NCBI GenBank assembly: GCA_902728285.1
Contig: CACVBU010000789.1
Span: forward strand, 149,027-213,026
Direction: 5' to 3'
DNA: 64,000 nt
DNA from: Clytia hemisphaerica
Lineage: Eukaryota > Cnidaria > Hydrozoa > Leptothecata > Clytiidae
Within the stretch, counting starts at the first letter, position 1. Each line of letters opens with the position of its first letter. The translations under genes were made by a program, and so were the position numbers. The notes beneath the pieces were generated by a model that saw only the letters and a program-made list of their open reading frames with translations, did not search any database and was not told where the DNA came from. Below are positions 10,158-23,557 of the stretch, one piece after another.

Positions 10158-13100
10158 AAGGTTAGAGCAGCTAGAAGCGAACATCATGTATTTGGGGTTG
10201 AAAGCAACACATTGCGTGCTTCCAGGGTGCATACCATCCAGCACGGTTATCCGTTTACCGCTGTCCGATGACCACACGTAGATCTTGCCGTTCGATGAAC
10301 CTAGAGATGATGGGAGCAAAAACAAAACAAGCAACATGCTGAATGGACCTACCTGATGATGAAAGTTAGATAGCAATGCAAGGAGAAAAATGAAAAAAAA
10401 TCATTCAGAAAACATAGCGTTTAGCGAAAATGCATAACGCAATAAATTCATCATTGATTCTTGATAAGGGGAGAGGGAAGGGTTGTAGGGAAAAAATTAA
10501 TAGAAAGTTCTGGTCGCAAAAATCAGTTTTATTGACAATTGAATCATGCTTGATGGTGAGCATTGTTATCAATAATGTTTTTGTGTCAAAAACATAGAAA
10601 TACAAGGAAAAAATCTAATGAAAATCTGCAAAAACGGCGATTTCCGGCATTTTCAACCGGAAAAAAAAATTTCTCAAAAATCGAACTCAGCCATGTTTTG
10701 GGCAATATTAATACGCATCTTAGAGCAAAAAATCAGAAAAAACTAATGATAAAATCTCGAGAAAATGCCAAAAAAACAGTTTTTCCGGCATGTTTCCGGC
10801 ACTTTCGGCCGGAAAAAAATGTTTTTCGAAAATCGGGCTCCGTCACTTTTTAGGTATTGTCATTTTCCATCAGTGTGCAAAATTTCATAAAAAAATATAA
10901 AGTACAGCTCGAGAAATTCAAGAAATACCGTTTTTCCGGAGAAAATCGGCTGTTCCGGCGATTTTTAGAAAGTTCCGGCTTCAAAAATCAGTTTTATCGA
11001 CAATTGAACCATGCTTAATCGTGGACATTGCTATTAATAATGTTTTTGTGTGAAAAAACAACGAAATATAAGGAAAAAGTCCGATGAAAATCTGCAAAAA
11101 CGGCGATTTCCGGCATATTTCCGGCATTTTCGGCCGGAAAAGAATTTTTCTCAAAAATCGGACTCTGCCATGTTTTAGGCATTGCTAATACGCATCTTTG
11201 TGCAAAAAATCTGATAAAAGTAATGATGAAATCTCGAGAAAATGCCAAAAAACCGGTTTTTCCGGCATATTTCCGGCATTTTCGGCCGGAAATGATTTTT
11301 TTTCGAAAATCGGGCTCCGTCACATTTTGGGCATTACCATTTTGCATCATTGTGCCAAAAATCAGAAAAAACTAATGAGCCAATCCTGAGAAAAGCTGGT
11401 AACAGACGGACGGACGAACGAACGAACGAACGGACGGACATCGGTTAATTTATAGGACCTCTACCCCACCGGGGTAGGTCCAATAAATTGAATCAGGTTT
11501 GAGTTCACCAGTGTGGAAAGGCGTAAAATGTCTTTAGAAGACATCAAACGCTATTAGAAGCAGGTAACCTGGAGCCCAATCACTTTTAATTCAGCTTTTT
11601 TTTTGGGGGGGGGGTGTATAGATTAACTGCTAATTCCTTGGTTTCTTGGAAAAGACTATTAATTCGTTGTAAAAATATGTACAAGCATTATTTTGAAGAT
11701 TTACAAGGTGGTGGCAATATTTAATTCAAGTTTGTATGGATTATAGTAATCAGCACAGAGAAGAGCTATGTATACACGAAGTTTTTCTAACCTGACAAAA
11801 CGTATTGTGAATCTGGAGAAAAGGATACTTCCAAGAAAACAGCACCGCTTCCTGGTGTAGAGAGACCCTAAAAGTACGCAAAATACAATGTGGCACAACA
11901 ACACGAACAAATACAATTTTCAAATTTGAAAAAAAATTCAACAACAGTGTATAAACTCACATATAACCCGAAAGTTCCAGGTACTTTTTATTAAAATTCA
12001 GATAAGATCCCAGGTTATTCACTAAGCACACATGTGAGGATTTAACTTAAAAATTAACCGGAAAATTCCAGGTTCTGAACCACATACCACATACTTCTAG
12101 GTAAATGAAACTTCTAAGCAAGCGACACCAAAAATACACCAAACTATCTTACCATAAACGTATGAAGAAGATTGCCTTGGAAAGCATCTAACAGATACAC
12201 CAATCCTGATGTTGTTGAGACCAATATCTTTTTACCGTCGTTACTGAACTTGATACTAGAAAGTTCAACGCCATTGTCTGCTTGCGGTAGATTGAATGTA
12301 GCGAATGGACCCTTTAAATTTCGGAATGAAGAAAGATTTTCATATTTACTTCATTAATCAAAAGTAGGGTAGACATTTAATAAGTCATAACCTTCGTAAC
12401 GTGATTATGGACTAGTCGAGATAGGGAGTGGTTTTGAACTATGGGGATTTTGGTGGTGAATAGAGCTTTTTCTTTGAAAGCTTGAAACTTTGGGCATCAG
12501 AAAGGAGTGCCAATCAGAGAATATAGGTTCTATCCAAGAACCAAAAAGGGTCCAAAACGTTCTCAATGATGACGATGATTCTTTGCCACGGAAAGTCATG
12601 TGACATCTTTTAATTTAATTACCTTAAAGGAAGAAATTTTGGCGGGAATTTAATTTGGCGGATGGTCGAAAAAAATTTTTCAGAGGGAATTTACTTTGGT
12701 GGATGGCTGGAAAAATTAAATTTGGCGGGAATTAAATTTGGCGGTTGCAGGATATTTTTGGCCAAAATCTATATCAAATAAGTAAAAAAACCTGTTTTAA
12801 GGCCTGAAATAGCACCAACTTGGGGAATGCGTTAAATAAAATAAATTTGGCGGGAATTTAATTTGGCGGATGAAGGAAATAATAAATTTTGGCGGGAACC
12901 GCCAAATCCGCCAAATTTTCTTTCCGCCAAAATTTCTTCCTTTAATCTTATTCAACCTAGGCTTTTAGGGGCGGTTCAGAATTAGGGGAGGGGGCTTTTC
13001 CTGTACCACCCCTTAACTTTTGATCTAATGGGTCTTTTTGGATGAAATTTGGCACACAAGATCCTTGTCACGTAAGGTAACTTTTGACAAAAAAATTTTG

Positions 13101-15298
13101 ATGACGTCACTCATCATGCCCAAAGTGAGCAAAAACCGAAAATTTCCTTTGTTCTTATAAATAGATATTGTATTCTAACAAAGGCTTTGGAGAAAAGTTG
13201 CCTGAGTTTAAAATGCTTATTTTATCCTGAATATTCAATAAATTACGGTTTAAACGATATAATTTGACATTAAAAATAAATTTGTATTGCAAAAGTGTCA
13301 ACTTTTGTGACACCTTACTGTCACAAATGTCATCATGCTCAAGGTGTGAAAATATCTAAGTGTCAATTTTTTTTTTAATTTGAAGCAAAATGAAAGTTGG
13401 GAATTTACAGAAAATTTCACGGCAAAAGCTCTATTATTTCAGGAGCTATTACCAATAGTTTGACCTCCGAACAGAAAGAGCCCCCCCCCCTAGGCCGAAT
13501 AGGGTTAAGGTATTGCGAGGGGAAAACAAACACTATGGTTTAACTCACTAAAAGATTTTGTTTGATGATTACACATAATTATCTTTAGTAAGTGTTCTGT
13601 TTTCCCCAATTGTGACGTCATGCCGTGGCAAAGAATGATTAAACGAAATATTTTTATCAAACTATTCACACTTGTAAGATTGAGGGAAATACCAACCTTA
13701 TCAAACGTTCTTAGATCATAGAGACGGATGATTTCAGCATCAACACCAGCGGCAAAGATGAGACCTTCAGGATCAAAAGATGTCACCGGTCGACTGCTCA
13801 CATGCATCAAACCCTGAATAACAAAACACAAATACAAACGAAATTATTGTCTGTCTTTTATTATGATGACTAAAGGTCGATAATTTTTAGACGATTTTCT
13901 TTGAAATTTTTTTGCATGGACACACACGTTGATCAGAGATTTTCGAAGAAATAAAAGAACGATTGAACTACAAAATTGTATTAATTTGGAATCTCAATTT
14001 ATTCGAATGGAATGAGCGATAAACTTGATCGAAGATAAATCTTTAAGCAACAAAAGTAAAATATGGTTACTTATTTTTTTCGAAAGTAGTTACCTGACAG
14101 TTGTTGGAGCGAAGATCCCACAATCTGATGGTACGATCCAGTGAACCGGATATGAAGCTATCATCTACAGGTGACATGTGAAGGGAGACAACACTGAAAC
14201 AAATATTGAGAAATATTTATTTCGCTTGACAGAGCAGTCAACAAAGGCTATGGAGAAGGTCAAGAAACAACATCAATTAATTCGTAAATCTCATGTTAGA
14301 CAAGACTCAATGCAATCAAATTTTATGGAGATTTGTATGCCAATACTTACGTTTTGGTATGTCCAGAGAAATAGCGCAGATATTTGTTATCGTGCAGTGA
14401 CAAGTATCGAATGGTATCTAAATAGATGAAAGTGAAAAATGACAACTAAATCTGTAAATCTTAATCCCATTTCTTAATTTTTTCGTACTCGGAGTACGAT
14501 ACGAATACGAATCTATGCGTGTTTTATTTAGGAAGTGTTATAAACATAGATGGTATATCGTCCAAATAGCTTTTTAAAAACAAATTTTATTAATAAAATA
14601 AAACCTAAGAAATTAACGAGATCTATTACCGTCGACTTTGGTTGAGGTGTGTATAACAGTGTTTGATGCGTGAGTGAATTGAATGAGCGATACTCCATAT
14701 TTCTTGCTATTTGATGTCTTCTTCTGTCTAAAAAAGGAGAGAAACACATTTATTTGAAAGAATGAATTCTATATACATGATATTGCTGCCAACCTGAGAT
14801 TTTAGGCCAGGGATAATTGTAACAGAACTCACTCTAAAATACGGACAATCCAATGACAAAGCGATACGATCCGATCAAAATTCCGTTTTCATTCAGTTCT
14901 TTTAAGAAAAGTATGACCGCCAATAAGAACGTTTGTTTAAAAAAAGAAAAAAATTATTTTACTACTTCTACTAGTAAGATCTTCTCATAATGATAGAAAA
15001 TTCTGAAGTTTAGAAGCAGCAAATTGATAAGACAGAAAAATGAAGCAACCACTTTTAACTTGAAATTTTCATCATTTTTACGTGACTTCATCAGCATGTC
15101 AATAATGACAATTGATGATGTTAAAATAAAATCTTACTTTCCATCAAAACAATCGTAAAGGGTGATGGAGTCATCATCGCTACTTGTGATCAATGTTTCA
15201 CCGTTGGAAGTGTAATCGATGTGGTTTATCCTGTCTGTGTTGTCACGAAAAATCTTGGCTGGTTTGAAAGCACGGATAACGTTGTCTGTGAGTCTCAT
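10158..15298 (-). CDS. WDR82: WDR82 (Swd2-like WD40 repeat protein); 3' end uncertain
   Basis: In coding order the exons are 15138-15298, 14630-14727, 14351-14417, 14094-14193, 13697-13813, 12153-12311, 11792-11867 and 10158-10300. All have GT-AG borders and consistent phases, giving 307 residues against about 313 in vertebrates. It starts [20 protein letters not shown]. Landmarks are [101 protein letters not shown] and [17 protein letters not shown]82 is a WD40 propeller subunit of SETD1A/B H3K4 methyltransferase and PNUTS-PP1 complexes in the nucleus, and binds Ser5-phosphorylated Pol II. The family ends AFWLPTIDD after CSN. Here a possible last exon begins at 10125 (TTTAG acceptor, DYFLTQQINDE) but matches poorly. 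Introns carry several MITEs. Confidence 0.95.
10345..11481. mobile_element. GGACCTACC-family element, copy B (WDR82 intron)
   Basis: It is bounded by GGACCTACCTGATG and CCGGGGTAGGTCC. The 1.14-kb interior repeats a block (TTTCCGGCATTTTCGGCCGG, TCTCGAGAAAATGCC, TCGGGCTCCGTCAC) about three times and ends in a GACGGACGAACGAACG run. It lies entirely within a WDR82 intron. Frames over it are repeat by-products. Confidence 0.85.
12624..12945. mobile_element. Foldback element with TTAA ends (WDR82 intron)
   Basis: The left end is TTAAAGGAAGAAATTTTGGC and the right end is its inverted complement GCCAAAATTTCTTCCTTTAA. The interior has repeated GGCGGGAATTTAATTTGGCG blocks. TTAA at both extremes fits piggyBac-type target duplication, so a piggyBac-like MITE is inferred. 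Confidence 0.8.
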
Positions 15299-15871
15299 CT
15301 TTCTGTTTTTTAACTTTTTTTTATTTTGTTTTTTTTAGTTTATCTGCAGAAGAAAATAGAAAGAAAATATCAAATATTATAAAAGAATGCTAGGAAATCA
15401 TATCACACCAACTTGAAAGACACCCACTCTTAGTATAAGTATACATAGACAATGAAAATTACTGTTCTTCGAATGTTTGTGGTAAAGTTAATTTTTGAAG
15501 CATTTGAAGCAATGAATTGAACACATTTGAATATTTTTCTATTATTGATGCCTAGCTATATAAAAATGTACAAAGTAATAAAAAATAAAAACATTTCTTT
15601 TTTGATATTTTATTTACAAAATTTTAAAAACTTAAGACTTTTAAAAATTGTAGCTAATTCATAAGAATCCTATCTGTAAATATGTCAAGTTCTAGTTAAT
15701 TGGAGCTGTTGGAAAAGGACAAACAAAAATGCGAATCAACCATTCTTCAAGATATCTTTTATAATAAAAATACAGATAGATAGGAGGGGTATTTCAAAAT
15801 AAAAAAAAACGAACGAATTTCTACTAGCCCATAATGGCATAGAAAATTATAGCTATTTCACTAAAAGTTTT

Positions 15872-15937
15872 ACTTGTTTTAAAGGGGAGTAATGTTACTC
15901 CCTTACTTGTTTTAAAGGGGAGTAATGTTACTCCCTT
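15872..15937. repeat. Exact 33-bp tandem duplication
   Basis: Two adjacent identical units, 15872-15904 and 15905-15937, each begin ACTTGTTTTAAAGGGGAG. Each contains the palindrome GGGAGTAATGTTACTCCC, so each unit can form a hairpin. Confidence 0.95.
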
Positions 15938-16539
15938 TTAGAATAAGTAAAACTTTTCCCAAATTTTAAAATTCTTCCCAGATTGCATAATATCCTTGAG
16001 AAATATAAATATAATAAAAAGTGCACAAGAAAATGCAATAATAGGTGTTTAAAAGTTATTTTTCTGACAGGGTTTACCTTTAAAATAAAACCATTCCTCA
16101 CAAGTTTAAAGAATAGATTTTTCCCATGGCTTATATAATATGGGTATATGAAAAGTTTTGTACGTAACCACAAATATTTGAAACATATATTCCTAACATT
16201 AATAAGGGAAGAATTAATCTTTTATAGGATTTGATTGAAATTTCAAATTTATTTTTCAAAAATCTAGGGATTAGGGGACTCCTGATACCAAATATTCAGG
16301 TAAGTTTGCCGAATCCAAAATTGACTCAAAGTAGTGGGTGAGACTCAATATCTCAAATACTGCATTTCAAAGAATTCTTCTCTTATTAAAAGTTTCATGA
16401 AATCTTTATTCTTGAAGTTCACAAAATATTACTATGGTGGACGCATAGTTCCTTTAAGGAAGGGAGCAATTCTAAAATCACAGACATTATATGTTTTTTA
16501 AGGGAAGTTGGTGATTATAGAAAATTACTTATTATTTAT

Positions 16540-16869
16540 CAGGGCCCGCGTCACGATTTTGAAAGTGAGGAGGCAAACAAAAATATAGTGACTAAGGAGG
16601 CGCAACCCGTGGTTTGCACCTGGTTTGCACCGACGGGCCGGAAAATTTTCGATTTTGACCTGGCTTGTTTGGCTAAAACAGCTTCCTTTTTGTTCTGATT
16701 TTCCGAAAGATAATACAAACCATGTCCCCTTTTAGAAAGGTTCTGACGTTTTTATTGGCACGCGCACAGAAAAGAAAAAAATAATTAGGTGAAGAGAATT
16801 TTTTTTTTTGCTTTGCAAAAAAGTGGAGGGGCCATTGCTCCCCGGCCTGCCCCTGTGGCACGGGCCCTG
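16540..16869. mobile_element. Foldback element with CAGGGCCCG termini
   Basis: The left end CAGGGCCCGCGTCAC is complementary, with few mismatches, to the right end GTGGCACGGGCCCTG. CAGGG-type ends resemble hAT MITEs, but no clean 8-bp target duplication is visible, so the superfamily is a guess. Confidence 0.65.
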
Positions 16870-18059
16870 TTTAAAAAAAATGTTTAATAAGAAAATTGGA
16901 AAATTTGAAATGAAAAAATGTGGCTGGGTCTGGCTGGATATAGACAAAAATTGGACCAGACTACTAAAGTGGTGTATTTGAAATTGACTTCATCAAAACT
17001 ATTTTGAAACGAAAAATATTCTTCTAGAAACGTTTGTCAATTTAAATTCTGAAAATATCAAGTTAAACAGAGTCAAAAGGCATAACCAGTACTTAAGTGC
17101 TATTAGAATAGTTTTAGAAAAGGATGTTCCCTAAAAGGCCAAGACATTGAATGGTTTTTATGTCAAAATTCTTAAAATTGATCATACATGGAATGCACTG
17201 ATACGAAATAAAGTACATAATTTCACGTACTTTATTCCCCCATGAAAAAATAATTTAAAATCATTATTATGTCTGAGATTTTAGTAGAGCCCTCAGATCC
17301 TTATAAATAAAATATGAATTGAATTGTTGTTAATGTCAGAATTTTATATATAATAAGTGTGACAAACAGAAAAGTCTGTGTAGTGTATCTCAAAGAAAAG
17401 TTTATAGGGCATACTTGTGCTCAACAGATTTAATAAAAACTTGGACAACATTTTAGACATGTTGCAACAAAGTCATTTTTGAAAATAGAAAGGACAACAT
17501 TTTAAAGAAAGTTACAATAAAAGCTGGGTGATTTTGATATAGTAAACACTGCAACTGTTTCAAAAATCTAAGAAACCTACAACCAATTTTTTAAACCTGA
17601 AATTTACACAATCATACTTTAATTAGCTTCACCTATTAGAAAGGAAAGAACAAATACAAACTGTTTCAAACATTTTTTCGAAACCACTCAAAAATAGTTG
17701 GAAATAGCTTCTAATTTTCTCAAAATTAGGAAAATCGCAATAATGTGGGTTACTTAACGTCGTAAACTGTTAAGGACTAATATTTAGAAAGGTGGGTTAT
17801 AATGTGCTTAGAATGTTGTCCTATTTAAATTTATTTACTTCAGAGGAAGCTAAAAAGACCAACTAAACTTGAGTTTCTCTTGTGAACACAAGGGTATAAT
17901 TTTATGCCGATAAATTTTGTTTTGAATTGAACAAAAAACTAAACTGGAAAACAGTTTTTGTTTGAAATTGACCAAAGATCATTTCTATTTAAATCAAATA
18001 TTTTGATATGGTTATAATTAAAACTTTAAAAAATAATAAAAATAGAATAACACTAAACA

Positions 18060-18482
18060 TTAACTGTCTATAAATCTCAGACAGTCATTTATAATTTTCC
18101 AAGTGTTATTCACACTCATCAATAATAGTGTCTGTGTAAAATATTGGTAATCCCTTTCATTTTCGAATTTCACTTGTCCATCAAAAGTCACTAAAATTGC
18201 TGTCTGTCCTTGAGTTGCAATCTTATTTATCGGCTGACTATCCATTGAAAATATTTGGTGTTCTGTTGCAGGGAGATTTATGAAGAATTCATTGATGGCC
18301 TGTGTTCCATTAACAGCATTTCCATTCCAAACAACTGTTGATCTGTCATTGTACAACTGAATCAATCTGTGCCGCTGAGTATCGTAAAGTTTATAATAGA
18401 TTTGGCTGAACTCATCAGCTGCACTGATAGCTTGTTCTGTTAAACTTTTGAAGTCTGACAAAAGACCTGCAGCAGTTGCCAT
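18060..18482 (-). CDS. NXT: NXT1/NXT2 (p15), NTF2-related mRNA export factor
   Basis: A 140-residue uninterrupted frame has an NTF2-like fold over its whole length. Family hallmarks in order are a short N-terminus, ISAADEFSQIYYKLYDTQRH, LIQLYNDRSTVVWNGNAVNG, INEFFINLPATEHQI, MDSQPI, QTAILVTFDGQVKF, FTQTLLLM and NTWKIINDCLRFID. Length matches human NXT1 (140 residues). NXT proteins pair with NXF1 (TAP) and carry mRNA through the nuclear pore. There is no intron in the CDS, as in vertebrate NXT1. No poly(A) tract or target duplication flanks it, so I do not call it a retrocopy. The symbol is generic because the NXT1/NXT2 split is vertebrate-specific. Confidence 0.95.
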   Translation of the reverse strand: MATAAGLLSDFKSLTEQAISAADEFSQIYYKLYDTQRHRLIQLYNDRSTVVWNGNAVNGTQAINEFFINLPATEHQIFSMDSQPINKIATQGQTAILVTFDGQVKFENERDYQYFTQTLLLMSVNNTWKIINDCLRFIDS

Positions 18483-19559
18483 TTCTACTATCTATATCTT
18501 AATAAAACAAAACAACATAAATTGCATCAGTCTTCAAAAATCTTTCACCGAAAGTAGAGTTGGCATGATGCACCATAGAATGGCAAATGTTTGGTCTTGA
18601 GTTGATGAAAGTGTAATAGAGAAATACATAAAAAATTACATTTTGCCACAGACTGAACGTTAGAGCCATTTTTTAAAAAAATCTTCAGAGTAAAGAAGGT
18701 GTGATACCTCACCCTCTTAGATTTTGATGAAATTTGGACCAAATGATCTATCGCACCATAAAATAAGACGCTGAAAATTTCACCTTGATATCTCAAGTAG
18801 TTTTGAAGATACGTCATCTCAAAGATGGGCTACTAAGCGGAAATTGACCCCTAAAAATCACTCTGGTGGGGAGCAGATTTTCAAAGCCAATGAATTTTTA
18901 TTTTAGTACATTAGAAAGCTGATTGTGTATTTCAAGAACTTTTTGTAGGGAATCAGAAAAAAAACAAATTGAGTCTCCAAAATTTTCCCCGAAAATCTCT
19001 AGCACCTCCTGTAGAGGTCTTTTGATGACTCAGTAATTTGCCTATAAATCATTCAGGTGTTTAAAAATTAGGAGGAAGGGCCTTTCAAAACTAACCAAAA
19101 TCCATAGTGTCTTCCTGTATTGGGCTTCCCCCTACTAAAAATCCAAATTTTTGGTCCCCCCCCTCTTTTTTGCTTTTCCCAAGTTATTTGACGATTTTGC
19201 GGTTCCCCCATATGATTAACATAAAGATGCCTTTAATCAAGTTTAAAGTTTTGGAAAACTTGTAAATATGAAAATGCTTGAAAATGAAGTTTTATTGAAA
19301 AATTGGTTTGGTTCAAGTAAGCTGATTCTATTGTTTTAACAGGTCTTCTACGAGATTACCTTGAGATCAGTAAGACTTGAAACTGAAATGAAGTTTTATT
19401 GAAAGTAAGGTTTGTTGATTTTATTGCTTAAGACCTCTTCTACAGGGCTGGAAATAAATATTTTTAGTCAACCAGACATCATGTCCCACTGAAATGAAAT
19501 CCTGGCAGTCAAACTCAAAATCCTGTCGATCGTTCAGTGTACATATATTTTCTAAAATT

Positions 19560-20200
19560 ATACAGTCTTGAAAGTTATGGAGAAAGCAAGTAGATAAAAG
19601 TGACCTTGTGACAACTCTTTGCTGTAACAGAGAAGTTGATTCAATAAAAGTGATCTTATAGAAACATTCTTGAAAGTTAAAAAGAAAGTGAGTCAATAAG
19701 AGTGATCTTAGAAACACCCTTAAAAGTTACGAAGTAAGCAAGTCAATAAAAGTGATCTTAGAAACACCCTTTGAAAGTTACGAAAAAAGTGAGTTGATAA
19801 AAGTTAACTTGAAAACACTCTTGAAATTGCAAAGAAAGCAATTTGATAAAAGCAATCTTAGAAACACCTTTGAAAGTTACAAAGAAAGCAAGTTGATAAA
19901 AGTTAACTTAGAAACACTCTTGAAAGTTATGAAAAAAGCAAGTCAATAAAAAAGTGATCTTAGAAACACTTGTTAAAGTTACGAAGAAAGAGAGTTGATA
20001 AAAGTTAACTTAGAAACACTTGTGAAAGTTAAGAAAGCTAATCGATAAAAGTGATCTTAGAAACCCTCTTTAAAGTTACAGAGAAAACCAGTCAATAAAA
20101 AGTGATCTAAGAAACAACCGTTAATAAAATGACAAAGAAAGCAGTCAATTAAAGTAAACCTTAGAAACACTCTTGAAAGCTACAAAGGAAGTGAGCATTA
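19560..20200. repeat. Degenerate ~50-55 bp minisatellite
   Basis: About 12 tandem units share AAAGTTACGAAGAAAGCAAG and AAAAGTGATCTTAGAAACAC. Unit length varies by small indels, so no frame runs through the array. Confidence 0.85.
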
Positions 20201-21445
20201 AAAGAATAAGCTAAGTAAGAGACAGGGGTTTAAGAGATTTATTTTCAATTCGAGTTAATGGATTATTCCTCTTTTCATTTGGACATAATGACCGATACAA
20301 ATGGTTTTCAGTTGGTCAAAAGGCTTTTTCAGTCTGACATTGACTGATGACTGACGCTTATTTGCAGCCCTGACTTCTACAAGATTGACTTGAGATCAGC
20401 AAAGTTTCCACAGTCAAAATTTCCAAAATTCATGGTTTCCTGCAGCCCCATCTTTATTTTCTCCCATCAAATTCTTCATTTCCCCCCATACCCCCCAAAA
20501 TGCTATGCTGGAATTAGTGTACAGTAGGACGAATATATTCGGCGTATTCAGCGTGAGGCAGTAATTACTTTTGGTGTATAAGCAGATATAAAGTAAGATA
20601 TTGGCGTAAGTCAAAGCTTTTTAAGACGAAAGGAGCACTGCCATTCTGAAGCCTGATTTCATTACGCTAGGTTTAAACGCACACTCTCCCTTATAACAAT
20701 GCAGAGTGTAGAGTGTAAATAGAATATAAAGTGCTTTTAATTCATTAATCCCTTATCCCATTATTCCTAAAATATGGCTCATCGTCATGATTCAGTTAAC
20801 TTTATACATTTCTTTCTTAGAAATACCAGCAATTCAAGCTCTTTTTCTACAAATTTTGGGCAACTTTTAGACATGAGAAGATGAAAATCTCAGGGTATTC
20901 GGGGGCTTTGTCCCCTGAACCCCCACCAGGACTCAGCCCTGGACCCATTTAGGAGGCTTAAATAGCGCCACCAAAAACCTCCCTTGCATGCAATTTCACA
21001 AGCCGAACCTCTTTTGGTGTGCACCTCACTTTAATCAAATAATAATTTGGCAGGAACTTTGCTGCATCGTTTTCACACTGGCAAAAATTGGGCAACATCA
21101 GAATCCCCCACCTTATATATAAAGGGGGAGGAGGACACTATGAGATCTTGATGAGCAAGTGAGTCGTGTCGACTCCTCACATTAAAATCATCAATTACAT
21201 CCTCAAATTCAGATGACGAAACCCATCTAGGTAAACCAGACAGTAGATAAATTATAGACAAAAATACCTTTTCTTATTTTCAAATTACAAATAAAATAAT
21301 CTTACTTTCAAAACTTCACATTACTGTACAGCTGCAATCCGTTATAAATGGGCAGAAAATGGGTTTACAATGGGTAAAAAGGAAAGTGACAAATATAAAA
21401 TATGTGTGATTGCATTGGGCAAATGAATGGAATTACTAACAAACA

Positions 21446-22831
21446 ACCGTCAACTGCTCTAACTTGGGACTATCTAACAAAACATGGGACGGCAATTCGG
21501 CCACCATTTCACCGAACTTCCAAAGTCATTTGATTTGAGTTAATGAACGGCATATTAAAAATACACGATTTCTCTTTCGCATCGAGTAGGCTTTTAAATT
21601 GAAATATGAAAAAAAATCTGTAGTGCAAAACAGCGAATATCTGGAACGAAGAAGACCAAATTAGTGGCAAAACGATGGAGCGTTTGCGCAGCAAGTTACA
21701 CACTCGTCATTTGTTAATCCCATCAGGCGATAGGCGGCGGGCGTTCTCTAATTCTCCAATCATTTTGAATGAAAACAAAAAAGTTAAAAAGGGCATGCTA
21801 TCAGTGAAAATTATTGTGACATGTTATGACAGAAAAAGTATGATTGATAAACTTGGTGGAGTTAGGGGTCACTCACATATCGATTCTTCTCACAATAACC
21901 AACGTCAAATTGACGCTGATTTGAAAACCCCCCACCACCACCTCTTAACGTCAAAGACATAAACATCGTCATCGGGCCGATTGTCTTAGTTAAAATTGTT
22001 CTATAAAATAGCAAAGCGAACGAATACTTAGGTATATATATAAAAGGAGGAAAAAAAATATGGAAATAACATTTCGATTGTCGAATGCAATCGAATATTA
22101 CCGCAATTTTCAGATTTGATTGATATTCGATTGATATTTGATTGCGTTTGATTGAGATTCGAATGCGTTCGATTGCACGGTGCTGGCAGTTGCGTCATGG
22201 TTCCCGTTCTTTTGCTTCGCTAACATTAAATCGCTTCTTTTTTTTGCACAGGAAAACATGTGGTTTTGAACCGTGACCTAAGGATTTGGCCTGAAGCGAG
22301 TAAGGGCGGGATAAGAAAGCGAGTGTTATCATGAGGGTGGAAGGACAAATTGCCGAATTAGGTCACGTGACGAATCATATTCTTTCTATACAGCTGAGAA
22401 AGTCAAACACTCTTCTTTGATTTACGATGGAAAATCGGCCTTCTTTAGAGCATAGAGCATCAAATGCAGTCGGAAGACGATTAAACAGCAATCGAACCAA
22501 TCGAAAATTACCCAGAATTTTGACGTTCGATTGAGATTTGATTGCATTCAACAATCGAATTTCAATCGGTTGATTGCGTTTGATTTGGTTCGACTGGTTC
22601 GATCGTCGGTTCCGTTCGATTGAGATCGTCTGGACATTTTTGTCACAGAATAAATGTATTAAAATTCGATATTTCTGGTGAAATTTCTTAGCGTCACAGA
22701 CTCTAACCCCCCACCCCTTCGCATCAATTTGACATTAGTCGTGGGAAGAATCGATATGTGAGTGACCCCAAAAACCAGATATCAACAGTCCCATGTTTCG
22801 ACCAATCGTCCCAAGTTAGAGCAGTTGATGG
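21446..22831. mobile_element. ACCGTCAACTGCTCTAAC-TIR element, long copy with nested inserts
   Basis: The left end ACCGTCAACTGCTCTAACTT and the right end AAGTTAGAGCAGTTGATGG form inverted termini. Subterminal blocks CATGGGACGGCAATTCGGCC (left) and CCCATGTTTCGACCAATCG (right) match the short copy at 59464-59684. The interior includes a decayed CCAGACG-family copy near 22470-22633 and other ATCGAATTTC-type repeats. Confidence 0.65.
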
Positions 22832-23557
22832 TTGACGGAATTGAATACACCTTTCCCGTAATTCAAACTTCTGAGAAATGGCCAGGGAAAATGTGAGCTC
22901 TGACACCGTTGCGTTATAAAATTGTTTGGGAGGCAAACGAACGCGTTTTTGCCTGTGAGCGAGGAGAGGTTAGGGAAAGTGGGATTTCAGCTTCTAACTT
23001 TTGATAGCAATCTTTGTTTGGCAAAAAAATATAATATCATGAATAGAAAGAACATACTAAAACTTGAGGGGATTTTATTTGATCGACAGAACTTTTATAA
23101 GAAAAGCACAAAAAACCAACTTTCCCTCCTAAGGACGGAAACGTAGGCAAAAATGGATTTGTTTACCTCCAGAGTCCAAAGGGTGGAGAGCATCAAAATA
23201 ATGCGCACGCATCTGTTTTGCGAATTACGGGAAGAGTGTGTTGGACAAATAAAATTTTATCTTTGGGTGCATGTCACTACTGTAGTTCGACACTTTCTAG
23301 TCGGACAGTAAAATAGTCCCAATCTATAAAACAAATTTACGATTTAAAAGTCTTTTTTTTCGACGTCACTTTTGTCTGAAAATGAAAGATTTTAGCGGAG
23401 TGTTGAATGTTGAATAAAGGTTTTTCACTGAGATAATATTATAATAAAAGTTCATTTTGGCGGCATTTTGACATAATTAGAAATAAAGGACCAATCAAAT
23501 TTGCGTAAAGATATTTTATAGCAAAAAGAATGTACCGCCTTTAAGGGTCCCTTTTTG

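Larger units (their letters stand above)
15299..18059. other. Intergenic DNA between WDR82 and NXT
   Basis: AT-rich DNA upstream of WDR82 and downstream of NXT (both minus strand). It holds an exact 33-bp tandem duplication (15872-15937) and a foldback element (16540-16869). A possible NXT poly(A) signal (AATAAA on the minus strand) is at 17830-17835. No other gene was recognised. Confidence 0.6.

Noticed and set aside
10563-11389. Lysine/phenylalanine-rich open frames on both strands
   Set aside because: They follow the internally repeated GGACCTACC element and recur in its other copies, for example near 40389-40792.
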